DNA of 64,000 nt, from the NCBI RefSeq assembly GCF_017355855.1, contig NZ_JAFEWD010000015.1, positions 1 to 64,000 on the forward strand, in the 5' to 3' direction. Position numbers and translations under genes: made by a program. This document shows, in pieces, positions 27,109 through 35,473 of this stretch. The number at the start of each line of letters is the position of its first letter. Within the stretch, counting starts at the first letter, position 1. Under the pieces are notes generated by a model that saw only the letters and a program-made list of their open reading frames with translations, did not search any database and was not told the DNA's origin. This DNA is from Pedobacter sp. SYSU D00535. GTDB taxonomy: Bacteria > Bacteroidota > Bacteroidia > Sphingobacteriales > Sphingobacteriaceae.

Positions 27109-27129
27109 CTAATAATCTGTTATTTTCAA

Positions 27130-27675
27130 TTACGCGCTCAATGTCTCCTGACCTTTTTCCCAGTTACATGGGCAAAGCTCATCAGTTTGTAAACCATCAA
27201 GAACACGTAGAACTTCTTTCACGTTACGACCAACGCTCAAATCGTTCACACATACCCAACGAACGATTCCTTGAGGATCGATGATGAAAGTAGCGCGATA
27301 AGCGATCTTCTCGTTTGGTTCAAGAATACCTAAATCTTCTGCTAGTGATTTAGAAGTATCAGCCAACATAGGGAATTTAAGATCGCGTAAATCGTCATGA
27401 TCTTTTCTCCAAGCAAGGTGAACAAACTCAGAATCAGTAGAAGCACCAATTAAACGTGCATCACGATCACGGAACTCACCGAAAGCTTTGTTGAACTCAG
27501 CAATTTCTGTCGGGCAAACGAAAGTGAAGTCTTTTGGCCACCAAAACATTACGGTCCAAACGTTATCCTCATTGGCCAAGTACTCAGAAGTCAGCGTTTC
27601 GAATTCTTTACCTTTTTCAAGACTTACTACTGCCTTTTTCTCAAACGATGGGAATTTTTGTCCTATAGTTATCAT
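27130..27675 (-). CDS. ahpC: Peroxiredoxin, AhpC type with C-terminal CPC motif
   Basis: 181-residue thiol peroxidase. The peroxidatic Cys54 is in FTFVCPTE. The C-terminus reads DELCPCNW (Cys168, Cys170), the three-cysteine arrangement known from actinobacterial AhpC, which is recycled by AhpD instead of AhpF. It removes hydrogen and organic peroxides. A strong promoter lies 25 nt upstream. Confidence 0.93.
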   Translation of the reverse strand: MITIGQKFPSFEKKAVVSLEKGKEFETLTSEYLANEDNVWTVMFWWPKDFTFVCPTEIAEFNKAFGEFRDRDARLIGASTDSEFVHLAWRKDHDDLRDLKFPMLADTSKSLAEDLGILEPNEKIAYRATFIIDPQGIVRWVCVNDLSVGRNVKEVLRVLDGLQTDELCPCNWEKGQETLSA

Positions 27676-27699
27676 TATTTACTTCTTTAAAATTTTCTG

Positions 27700-27707
27700 C
27701 AAAGATA
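27700..27707 (-). promoter_or_regulatory. Promoter of ahpC
   Basis: TATCTTTG on the minus strand is a perfect -7 element. A TTGC lies 18 nt upstream of it at the -33 position. No clear OxyR or PerR palindrome is visible. Confidence 0.65.
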
Positions 27708-27780
27708 CTAATGGGAGCGCTTGAAGCAAGACAATTGGCATTGCATTTTTCTATACGCTATAGATACAATCTATGAGGAC

Positions 27781-29109
27781 TCAAAAAGATATAGCACTCT
27801 GAGGTATTGTTAATTTGAAGGCGGTGCCTTTACCTACGGCTGATTCTACGGAAATAGTATAACCATGGTATTGTACGATGCTTTGAACTATGGAAAGTCC
27901 CAATCCATAACCGCCGCCCTCAGATAGGTTTGACTTCTTGAAGCGATTGAAAATAGTGGGCAAATCATCTTGTGGGATGCCAATTCCAGTATCAGCGATC
28001 ATTATCGTGTAGAACCTTGGATCAGTAATATTATCAGTGACCGATATACTTCCCTGCGGCTTGTTATATTTTATAGCATTATTGATAAGGTTGTAAACCA
28101 ATTGGAAAAGCAGGTCCCGGTTACAGTTTTTCAGCAACACGTTGCTTAACTGCATTTGGAAGCGAATTTCATGCTCCTCCAGCCGATGCGAAATATCTTC
28201 CATTACATCTTCAAACAGTTCATTTACGACTACTTCATCGCCTCGAGTAAATTGTTCATTATCGATCCGGGATATCAGCAAGAGGGAGCTTACGATCTTT
28301 TTGAGCCTGTTTAAGGTCCGGTGCATTTCGACCAAACGTTGTTGTACCTGAGGAGTTACCTCTGCATCAGCCATTAAATTTTCGATCTTATTCTGAAGAA
28401 TACTAATGGGTGTCATTAGTTCATGGGAAGCATTTGCAGTGAACTCCCTTTCCTTCTCAAACGCTTCGTGAATCTGATCCATCAGCAGAATCAGCGATTT
28501 GTCTAGATATTGGAAATCTGATGTGCTGGTTTGAATCGGCACCGGATCTTCGTTAAAGGGGAATTTACGATCCACCAGCTTACTTTTGATAACCAGTTCC
28601 AGCGGACGCAGAAGAAAGCGTGTGTAAAACAGGTCGATAATTGTTGTCAGTAGAATTAAGGCAACAAGGACATAGGAGGCAATTCGCTGAAGCGGTCGGT
28701 TATACTGATTGATTGTGGCCGTCGTTTTTCCAATCTCCAGCAAATAATTGCTGTTACCGGCGTTAAAAGTATGACTAAGCAATCGGTACTCTAACGTGTC
28801 TGTCCCTTCAAACACGCGTTGCGTAGTCTCTATGGTATCAAGGTTAAACCCGGCATTTACTTCTTCGAGAGAAATGTACTCTTCCTTCAGCATCGTATAA
28901 CTACCGTAGCTGTCTTCACCCTGCAGGTAGTAATCAATGCCATCTTTGGCGATTACCTGCATTACCTTCTTCTTTTGCTCCTGCAAATAATTGTTTGTGT
29001 AGGTAAAAGCTATTTCCTCTACCAGGTACGGCAACATCAAAACAAACAGTAATACAACTGCCAATTTCGATAAAGTAATGAAGAGTGTAAGCTTGGTACG
29101 TAATCTCAA
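27781..29109 (-). CDS. Membrane sensor histidine kinase
   Basis: 442-residue kinase with TM1 (about 8-29), a periplasmic sensor of about 115 residues, TM2 (about 145-164) and a HAMP-like linker. The HisKA domain has His229 in ASHELMTP. The HATPase domain has YNLINNAIKY, DTGIGIP and GGYGLGLS. All kinase boxes are intact. It overlaps the preceding response-regulator gene by 4 nt (ATGA), so the two proteins are surely cognate. Stimulus unknown; the linked outer-membrane and exported proteins hint at an envelope signal. Confidence 0.93.
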   Translation of the reverse strand: MRLRTKLTLFITLSKLAVVLLFVLMLPYLVEEIAFTYTNNYLQEQKKKVMQVIAKDGIDYYLQGEDSYGSYTMLKEEYISLEEVNAGFNLDTIETTQRVFEGTDTLEYRLLSHTFNAGNSNYLLEIGKTTATINQYNRPLQRIASYVLVALILLTTIIDLFYTRFLLRPLELVIKSKLVDRKFPFNEDPVPIQTSTSDFQYLDKSLILLMDQIHEAFEKEREFTANASHELMTPISILQNKIENLMADAEVTPQVQQRLVEMHRTLNRLKKIVSSLLLISRIDNEQFTRGDEVVVNELFEDVMEDISHRLEEHEIRFQMQLSNVLLKNCNRDLLFQLVYNLINNAIKYNKPQGSISVTDNITDPRFYTIMIADTGIGIPQDDLPTIFNRFKKSNLSEGGGYGLGLSIVQSIVQYHGYTISVESAVGKGTAFKLTIPQSAISF

Positions 29110-29786
29110 TCCTGTTTTTTAATTTTATATCCAACCCCTCTCACTGTCTCCAACCAATCAACTGAAGCATGAGCGCTTAGCTTTTTCCGAATGTTCTTGA
29201 TGTGAACGTCGATATAGTTCGAATCATAATCATCATCTACAAAACTTCCCCAAATGTGTTCGCTTAGCTGAATACGGGTAAGAACGCGATTCTTATGCAA
29301 AAGCATATAACTCAGCAAATCAAACTCCTTCCGGGTCAGTTCAACCTCAGTCGTATCGCGTAACACCACGCGCTTCTGCAAGTCGACAGAAAAATCTCCT
29401 AACTTAATTGCCTGATCTTTAATCCCAAATTTTCTGCGCGCTATCGCCTGCATCCTTGATTGAAGCTCAAGCAACGAAAAGGGTTTTGGGAGATAATCAT
29501 CAGCACCTAAATCAAGTCCCTTAACCCGATCTTCAATATTCCCCCGCGCTGTAAGTATAATGAATGCAGCTTCTGAATTTTGCTTTTTAGCTTGTTCTAA
29601 GACGATCAACCCATCTTTATCAGGCAAGCCCAAATCGAGGAGGATAAAATCGTACTGATTCAGATCTATCATTTCTAACGCCTGGTGGGCATTATGGGCC
29701 AAATCACACACATAAAAGGCTTTCTTAAGAAATGCCTCTACTTCGTATGCAAGCGTTTTTTCGTCTTCTACAATTAGTACTTTCAA
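29106..29786 (-). CDS. OmpR/PhoB-family response regulator
   Basis: 226-residue DNA-binding regulator. The receiver domain (1-115) has acidic Asp8/Glu9, phospho-acceptor Asp51 in LLDLGLPD and Lys101 in LPKPF. The winged-helix domain (about 128-224) has ELTRKEFDLLSYM, the RVLTRIQLSEHIWG segment and the VDVHIKNIRKKL recognition helix. It starts 7 nt after the outer-membrane protein gene and overlaps its kinase. Confidence 0.94.
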   Translation of the reverse strand: MKVLIVEDEKTLAYEVEAFLKKAFYVCDLAHNAHQALEMIDLNQYDFILLDLGLPDKDGLIVLEQAKKQNSEAAFIILTARGNIEDRVKGLDLGADDYLPKPFSLLELQSRMQAIARRKFGIKDQAIKLGDFSVDLQKRVVLRDTTEVELTRKEFDLLSYMLLHKNRVLTRIQLSEHIWGSFVDDDYDSNYIDVHIKNIRKKLSAHASVDWLETVRGVGYKIKKQD

Positions 29787-29793
29787 CAGCGTA

Positions 29794-30702
29794 TTAGTAA
29801 AAGGAATAGTAAAAACCTAAAGTAAAAAATGAGCGAACCTTTTGATCAATACCGTCAAAGTTCTTATTCGGCAGAGAAAGCTGGTAAGCTGCCTCTATCG
29901 AGTAGTTAGACCGATTATATGCTAAAGGAAGTCTGACATTCGTATTTAGTAGGCTTAATTGGTTGTAAGAGTTAACGGTTGTAACGTCGTCGCTGCCTAA
30001 AAGGCCGTTCTTCGGTCCCGGCAACTTCTTTTTATCTTTCAGAGGCTTTTTACCTCCAGTTAAATCATCCAAGATGCTCCCGCCACTTTCATTGTTGTCC
30101 GAGCCAGATTCAGTAGTTTCATATCCTACCACCTGTGTAGCTCCTGTCAAGCTGATAGAGGGTTCAATGGTGATATAATCTGATTTACTGAAAAGACTTC
30201 CAAGGTCAAACAGCTTTGAATTACTTAGGGTAAGATAATAATCACTCCCTTGGCTGCCAAATACGTAATCGCCATAGCCAGCAGTTTCAAGAAACCAGGA
30301 ATACTTCAATCCTGCGCTAGCTGTATTTGGATTTATAGATTGTGGCAAGGGTGAATCTTTAGGAAAGAAGAACCTTGTATAGCTAAGTGACCCGGAAAGA
30401 TTCCGTAAGATATCAAAATCATATCCTGCAGCTATATCTACTTCCGATATTCCATCGGCTGTGTTCTTAAACTTCAGCGTGGTACCCGAAAGCCATAAAC
30501 CGGATTTATGACTGTAGGAAACATCGAAGGACCCGTAAGGCAGCTTAGCCGCAGTAGTTTGTCCGTAATAATTGGCGGTATTTCCGGCACTAGCTCCGAC
30601 AGTAAAAATCGAGAACTTGCTCGAATCCGCGCTGTCCTGAGCTGAAGCAGCACCAGCCAACATGGTAAACATCATCGCTAAAAGAGAATAAGTATTTTTC
30701 AT
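29794..30702 (-). CDS. Predicted outer-membrane beta-barrel protein
   Basis: 302-residue protein with a signal peptide (about 1-21, ASAQ). Many alternating amphipathic strands follow, and it ends with alternating aromatics to a final Tyr (FFTLGFYYSFY), the usual sorting signal of outer-membrane barrels. Residues of about 205-240 form an acidic then lysine/proline-rich loop, probably surface exposed. I do not recognise a named family. It is cotranscribed with the downstream two-component genes, which may respond to or control it. Confidence 0.75.
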   Translation of the reverse strand: MKNTYSLLAMMFTMLAGAASAQDSADSSKFSIFTVGASAGNTANYYGQTTAAKLPYGSFDVSYSHKSGLWLSGTTLKFKNTADGISEVDIAAGYDFDILRNLSGSLSYTRFFFPKDSPLPQSINPNTASAGLKYSWFLETAGYGDYVFGSQGSDYYLTLSNSKLFDLGSLFSKSDYITIEPSISLTGATQVVGYETTESGSDNNESGGSILDDLTGGKKPLKDKKKLPGPKNGLLGSDDVTTVNSYNQLSLLNTNVRLPLAYNRSNYSIEAAYQLSLPNKNFDGIDQKVRSFFTLGFYYSFY

Positions 30703-30726
30703 GTATACTGGATTAGTCGATTTCTA

Positions 30727-31092
30727 TTAATGTCGCTTGATCAACTTAGGGCGTTGAACCTTCACAGGCGGTCGCTTTACTTTTACCCGGTCAGTGACAG
30801 CGGTTGGTTTAGGAAGCCGGCGCGACTTTGGAACTTCCTTAACTTCTGGCTTACGGCTATCCGGTTTCCGATCATCGGAGGGTGTACTTTCGCCCTTTTT
30901 AGGCTTCTTTTCCTGCTTAGGGTCCTCTTGCCTCGGTTCCTCCTGAAAACTTTGATCGCTTTGGAATTCCCGTAAAGCACCGGAATCTTCGATAAGCTCA
31001 TTTTTAAAGCCCAGTTCTTTTGCCACTCCCCCGAAAGGCAGCGCCAGCATCATACTCCCTAAAATCAGTCTATATATCAATGGCGCCTTCAT
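30727..31092 (-). CDS. Small exported Pro/Lys/Arg-rich protein
   Basis: 121-residue protein with a hydrophobic signal (about 5-24), an acidic segment, then a very basic, proline-rich tail with repeated KRP/RPK. It looks like a low-complexity, disordered periplasmic or surface polypeptide that could bind polyanions. It is the first gene of the unit with the barrel protein and the two-component system; gaps are 24 nt and 7 nt. No known domain. Confidence 0.6.
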   Translation of the reverse strand: MKAPLIYRLILGSMMLALPFGGVAKELGFKNELIEDSGALREFQSDQSFQEEPRQEDPKQEKKPKKGESTPSDDRKPDSRKPEVKEVPKSRRLPKPTAVTDRVKVKRPPVKVQRPKLIKRH

Positions 31093-31110
31093 AAAAAATA
31101 AAATTAAAAA

Positions 31111-31134
31111 GTTTGCCTCAATTATGAGGCAAAC
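31111..31134 (-). terminator. Terminator of the Ala/Glu-rich protein gene
   Basis: GTTTGCCTCA-atta-TGAGGCAAAC, a 10-bp perfect stem followed by TTTTTAATTTTATTTTTT on the minus strand. The T-rich end overlaps the likely promoter area of the next gene. Confidence 0.8.
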
Positions 31135-31165
31135 AAAGTAAAGTGTGTGTTTATATTAGGAAGCC

Positions 31166-31843
31166 TTACAAGTGTAAGCGAGTTGCTGCACCAACCCTAC
31201 CTGATACACCTGCTCGGCGAAGTTGCACTTTTGTTGCAGATTTAACGCCTGCATCAACTCTCGCGGCTTTCACCCGTTTTTTAGCACTATTTTTTACTTC
31301 AGCCCCCACAGTTGAAGTAGCGTCTACTGCTGCATTTGCACGAGCTTTTGCTTTAACTTCTGCACTTCGCTCTTCCAGGGCAGCCTTCTGTTCTGCTTTT
31401 GCTGCAGCAACTTCAGCTTTACCCGCTTCTAAGCCCTCTTTACGAGCTTCGAGCTCAGCTCTGAGTTCTGCTTTCGCAGTAGCATTTTTTTCTCTAGCCG
31501 ACTCTTTTGCCTCGCTGGAACGATCAAATGCAAATTCTTTCCTCGCTTCAAGCTCTGATTCCAGGCTAGCTTTAGCCTCAGCCTTTTTAGAACGGGCTAA
31601 CGCTTTGGTTTCTTCTTTTCTTTCTGCTTTATCTAAAGTGTGTGTGTTAGCGGCAGAAACTGATGCTTGTGATTTTGAAGATGCAATAGCACTAACGTTT
31701 TCCCCCTTGTTAGTACTTACTTCTGTGTGTGATTTAGCAGCCGAACTTACTTTTACCCCATGTTCATTTTTCGGTTCTGATGTTTGCGCCCCAGCTGCCC
31801 CAGCTATAAAAAGGGCGGTAGCAAATAATCCTATTCTTTTCAT
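31166..31843 (-). CDS. Exported Ala/Glu/Lys-rich helical repeat protein
   Basis: From the ATG at 31843 this is a 225-residue protein with a clean signal peptide (IGLFATALFIAGAAGAQ). The rest is about one-quarter Ala with Glu and Lys, and contains loose repeats of the type AELEARKE and KAEAKASLE, so it should form long charged helices. The C-terminal 50 residues turn Arg/Val/Ala-rich and basic. Family unknown. The longer start at 31900 would bury the signal and is rejected. It has its own terminator. Confidence 0.65.
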   Translation of the reverse strand: MKRIGLFATALFIAGAAGAQTSEPKNEHGVKVSSAAKSHTEVSTNKGENVSAIASSKSQASVSAANTHTLDKAERKEETKALARSKKAEAKASLESELEARKEFAFDRSSEAKESAREKNATAKAELRAELEARKEGLEAGKAEVAAAKAEQKAALEERSAEVKAKARANAAVDATSTVGAEVKNSAKKRVKAARVDAGVKSATKVQLRRAGVSGRVGAATRLHL

Positions 31844-31956
31844 GTTGTTCGTTTTTAAGTGAATCTTTGTGTGATTTCTTATACAAAGCAACAATGGCAA
31901 GATGAAGGGAAAATGAATTTGAAAAATTTTTTGAAAAAAGTTTAAAGAACCGCCTT

Positions 31957-32763
31957 TCAGTACTTTCTAACGAGATTTTGAATAACCATCTTATTGCTAT
32001 CCGTGAGTACAGGTGTTAAATCACTCTGGATAAAATGAAGTTTGAATGCTTTAATAGCAGCAACGCTATCCTTAGTATCATACCCAATCATCCGAAGACC
32101 ATGTATGGAGTTGAAATTAGCAGGCACAGAGTCTAAAACTGCATCAGGCCAATAGCCAAAGCCTTGCTCTGATAACTTTTTCCAGGGGAAAAAAGCATTA
32201 GGGTCTACCTTACGGGATGGAGCTATATCAGAGTGACCGATAAAATTTGCTTGTGGTATATTATAATCCTTCTTCAGTTTTCCCAGCAATCGTACAAGAC
32301 TTTGTATCTGGGATTCTGGAAAAACCTCCGAACCGTTATTATCCAACTCAATTCCAATAGATGCTGAGTTAACATCTGTCAGGTTACCCCATTTTCCCAC
32401 TCCTGCATGCCAGGCTCTGAAATAGTCATTTAACATATGATGAATTGTGCCATCCTTACAAATTACATAATGCGCGCTCACTTGTGTTTTTGTAAGCATA
32501 AAAGTCTTTAGCGTTTGCTCACAGGCACTTTGGGCGGTATGATGGATAACAACGTAATTTGGTTTGCGAAGGTTGAAATTTACTGTCCCTGCAGGATGAG
32601 TGGCTGGCATACCCACTGTGCTAACCGGGGGAACTTCTCGCAAAGACTTGGTCAATTCTTTAGCTTGCCGCCTGTAAATCTTATTTGCGGGTGCGTAGGG
32701 ATTAGATGAACAGGAATAAATAAAGGCAGAGATAAATATGATTTGAATGAGTGTTTTTTTCAT
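31957..32763 (-). CDS. N-acetylmuramoyl-L-alanine amidase (Amidase_2), lipoprotein
   Basis: 268-residue lipoprotein (lipobox IYSC, Cys at about 18). An Amidase_2/PGRP-like domain (about 65-205) has zinc ligands in VIHHTAQ and in GHSDIAPSRKVDP, plus the IGIELDNNG strand. It cleaves between MurNAc and L-Ala in peptidoglycan or recycled muropeptides in the periplasm. A C-terminal helical tail of about 60 residues follows. Its promoter is back to back with that of the divergent aldose-epimerase-like gene. Confidence 0.9.
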   Translation of the reverse strand: MKKTLIQIIFISAFIYSCSSNPYAPANKIYRRQAKELTKSLREVPPVSTVGMPATHPAGTVNFNLRKPNYVVIHHTAQSACEQTLKTFMLTKTQVSAHYVICKDGTIHHMLNDYFRAWHAGVGKWGNLTDVNSASIGIELDNNGSEVFPESQIQSLVRLLGKLKKDYNIPQANFIGHSDIAPSRKVDPNAFFPWKKLSEQGFGYWPDAVLDSVPANFNSIHGLRMIGYDTKDSVAAIKAFKLHFIQSDLTPVLTDSNKMVIQNLVRKY

Positions 32764-32786
32764 AAAAATGAGAATACTAGCGCTGG

Positions 32787-32794
32787 CAAAAATA
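32787..32794 (-). promoter_or_regulatory. Promoter -7 element of the amidase gene
   Basis: TATTTTTG on the minus strand. The adjoining 32795-32802 reads TATCTTTA on the plus strand (one mismatch from consensus), so the two divergent -7 elements abut. Confidence 0.5.
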
Positions 32795-32847
32795 TATCTT
32801 TAAACGGTTCAAACACTTTTACGTTTTATCTAAATACCTGAGTGAAA

Positions 32848-33711
32848 ATGATCGTCCTGGAAAACGCCTTTATAAAAGCTCTGGTGAGCCCGCAAGGAGC
32901 AGAACTACAGAGCTTTTTTAACAAAGAGAACAACCTTGAGTATCTATGGAACGGAGACGAGCGCTATTGGCCGCGACATTCTCCCGTTTTATTTCCAATC
33001 GTTGGCGGATTGCTTAACGACACCTACCACTACAAAAATAAGGAATACAGGATGAGCAAGCATGGTTTTGCCCGCGACATGCAGTTCGAGGTGGAGGCAT
33101 CGTTCGGTGACTCAGTATCATTCATCCTCAGAAGTTCTAATGAGACTCTGGATATTTACCCATTTGAATTTCTACTTAGAATTAAGTATCAATTGAATGG
33201 TAATAGCGTATCTATCCGCTACGAGGTAGAAAACCTGTCGAATGATATCATGCCTTTTTCAATTGGTGCTCACCCGGCCTTCAACATTCCTCTAGTTAAG
33301 GGAACGAGCTATGAGGACTACTATCTGGAGTTCAGTGAAGAGGAGAACTCAGACAGGTTAACACTGAAGGGCAATCTTCTGACTGGCTCTATTCCTTATT
33401 TACACTATCAAAGCCAATTGCAGTTGAAAGAAAGCCTTTTTTATGAAGACGCGCTCATCTTTAAAGATCTGAAATCTAAGCGCATCTCCATTTGCAGTGA
33501 TAAAACTGCCCACGGACTGCATTACGACTTCAAGGGATTCCCATACTTGGGCATTTGGGCCGCCAGAAACGCCCCGTTTGTTTGTATTGAGCCCTGGTTT
33601 GGACTACCGGACAGGGAAAATCATAATCAAAATATTGAGGAGAAGGACGGGATCGTCAAGCTAAGCCAGTCACAAAAATGGACAGCAGTGTGGAGTCTTA
33701 GCTGCTTTTAG
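32848..33711 (+). CDS. Aldose 1-epimerase family protein (LacX-like)
   Basis: The ATG at 32848 gives a 287-residue protein; a GTG lies 6 nt earlier. Galactose-mutarotase fold: YLWNGDERYWPRHSPVLFP, KHGFARDM, the SIGAHPAFNIP motif with the catalytic-type His, and CIEPWFG with the Glu base. The subfamily acts on hexoses or hexose 6-phosphates; the substrate cannot be told from sequence. It is a stand-alone gene. Confidence 0.85.
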   Translation: MIVLENAFIKALVSPQGAELQSFFNKENNLEYLWNGDERYWPRHSPVLFPIVGGLLNDTYHYKNKEYRMSKHGFARDMQFEVEASFGDSVSFILRSSNETLDIYPFEFLLRIKYQLNGNSVSIRYEVENLSNDIMPFSIGAHPAFNIPLVKGTSYEDYYLEFSEEENSDRLTLKGNLLTGSIPYLHYQSQLQLKESLFYEDALIFKDLKSKRISICSDKTAHGLHYDFKGFPYLGIWAARNAPFVCIEPWFGLPDRENHNQNIEEKDGIVKLSQSQKWTAVWSLSCF

Positions 33712-33728
33712 TTAGTAGAAATAGTTAA

Positions 33729-33756
33729 GTCATGCGCAGCTCTGCCCGCGCACGAC
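33729..33756. terminator. Possible bidirectional terminator hairpin
   Basis: GTCATGCGC / GCGCACGAC forms a 9-bp stem with one wobble or mismatch, between two convergent genes. It lacks a strong T-run on either side, so efficiency is doubtful. Confidence 0.35.
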
Positions 33757-33768
33757 TCATTTCAGAAA

Positions 33769-35283
33769 TTACTTAAAGGCTTGAAGGGCCTTATTGATTC
33801 TGCTGATTGTTTCATCTTTACCAAGAAGAACAGCGATATCAAAAACGGTCGGTCCGAACTTTCCACCCACCAACATGATTCGGAAAGGTAACATTACGTC
33901 GCCTATTTTAAATCCTTTCTCCTGCGCCAATGTTTTAAATTCTGCTTCGAGATCCGCGGCAGCAAAATTCTGAGCACTACCTATACTGTCGGCAAAACTC
34001 TTAAAGAATTCCTCCTTCTGCTCATTCCATTTTGGAGTAACTGCTCCCAAATCGTACTCCTGAGGTGCGCGAAAGAAGTAAGATGCCTGGGCTACAAAGT
34101 CAGTTAACAGCGTACAACGGTCTTTTACCAAATCTATCACTTGCAACAGTCTATCCTCGTCTGAAACCTCGATCCCTTCTTTTTGCAGGATGGTTAAAAT
34201 TTCGGGTTTCAGCCGCTCGGCAGGAAGCCTTTTAATCCATTCAGCGTTGAACCACTTCGCCTTTTCAAAGTCGAACTTCGCACCAGATTTGCTTACGCGT
34301 TCCAGAGAGAACTTCTCTATCAGCTCGTCAATGCCAAAAATCTCCTGATCTGTCCCATCATTCCAGCCAAGCATCGCCAGCAAATTGTTGAAGGCTTCGG
34401 GCAGAAATCCTATTTCACGGAAACCTGGAGTCACATCACCAGTAGCTGGGTCTGTCCAAGTCATAGCATAAACAGGAAATCCTAAACGAGCCCCGTCCCT
34501 CTTGCTTAATTTGCCGTTTCCATCGGGTTTCAGGATTAATGGCAAATGGGCCCACTGAGGCATTTGCTCTTCCCAGCCTAAATATCGCCAAAGCAACAGG
34601 TGAACTGGTGCCGAAGGCAGCCACTCTTCTCCCCTAAAAGCATGCGTTATCTTCATCAAATAATCGTCTACCACAACTGCCAGGTGATAGGTAGGCATTC
34701 CGTCGGCCTTTAGCAGAACTTTATCATCTACCAAAGTAGTATCAAAGCTAACTTCTCCGCGGATAAGATCATCAAATCGGATGGTTTCCTCGGAAGGCAT
34801 GTTGATCCGGATAACGTATCTCTCGCCAGCATCAAGAAGTCGCTTTACCTCTTCTGCCGGAAGGGTGAGCGAGTTTTTCAACTGCATGCGATGGGTATGT
34901 CCGTACTGGAAATTGGGAATCTCAGCCCGCTTTTCCTCAAGCTCTTCCGGGGTATCAAAGGCGTAGTATGCTTTGCCATCTGCTACCAGTTGCTCGGCGT
35001 ATTTTCTATAAATCTCTTTCCGCTCACTTTGCCTGTAGGGACCGTAGGCTCCTCCAGCCTCAGTTCCTTCGTCAGGGTTTAAGCCACACCATTTCAAACA
35101 TTCGATGATGTATTCTTCTGCTCCGGGCACAAATCTCGTCTGGTCGGTATCTTCAATCCGGAGGATGAAATCTCCTCCATTTTGTTTAGCAAAAAGATAG
35201 TTGAACAACACTGTCCTTACCCCCCCAAGGTGCAATCCACCAGTGGGACTCGGGGCAAAACGAACGCGTACTTTCTCTGACAT
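33769..35283 (-). CDS. gltX: Glutamate--tRNA ligase
   Basis: 504-residue class I aminoacyl-tRNA synthetase. The HIGH-type motif is PTGGLHLGG near the N-terminus, followed by RIEDTDQTR (glutamate and ATP site), the KLSKRDG loop (KMSKS type) at about 265, and a C-terminal anticodon-binding domain. Length and motifs are typical of the discriminating or non-discriminating bacterial enzyme; these cannot be separated here. Confidence 0.96.
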   Translation of the reverse strand: MSEKVRVRFAPSPTGGLHLGGVRTVLFNYLFAKQNGGDFILRIEDTDQTRFVPGAEEYIIECLKWCGLNPDEGTEAGGAYGPYRQSERKEIYRKYAEQLVADGKAYYAFDTPEELEEKRAEIPNFQYGHTHRMQLKNSLTLPAEEVKRLLDAGERYVIRINMPSEETIRFDDLIRGEVSFDTTLVDDKVLLKADGMPTYHLAVVVDDYLMKITHAFRGEEWLPSAPVHLLLWRYLGWEEQMPQWAHLPLILKPDGNGKLSKRDGARLGFPVYAMTWTDPATGDVTPGFREIGFLPEAFNNLLAMLGWNDGTDQEIFGIDELIEKFSLERVSKSGAKFDFEKAKWFNAEWIKRLPAERLKPEILTILQKEGIEVSDEDRLLQVIDLVKDRCTLLTDFVAQASYFFRAPQEYDLGAVTPKWNEQKEEFFKSFADSIGSAQNFAAADLEAEFKTLAQEKGFKIGDVMLPFRIMLVGGKFGPTVFDIAVLLGKDETISRINKALQAFK

Positions 35284-35307
35284 AAGGCAATTATTTTAGT
35301 GACGGGC

Positions 35308-35315
35308 CAAAGATA
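35308..35315 (-). promoter_or_regulatory. Promoter -7 element of gltX
   Basis: TATCTTTG on the minus strand, 25 nt before the gltX ATG. The -33 element is weak. Confidence 0.5.
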
Positions 35316-35386
35316 AGCTTCCTGTAAAAATATAGCTCTTCTGCTTTAAAGATTACCTCTTGATGATCCTAAATTAAAATTGATCC

Positions 35387-35416
35387 TTTGTAAGTCGCTA
35401 ATTCTGTGTATTTTTG
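35387..35416 (+). promoter_or_regulatory. Promoter of the cysH-cysD-cysN operon
   Basis: TTTG (35387-35390), an 18-nt spacer and TATTTTTG (35409-35416) match both elements. A TTG start codon at 35414 lies within the -7 box and so is excluded. The leader runs from about 35422 to the ATG at 35474. Confidence 0.75.
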
Positions 35417-35473
35417 CCTACTTTTTCTATAGACTATACATTAGTTCCTAGAAAAGCAATTCAAATTATTACG

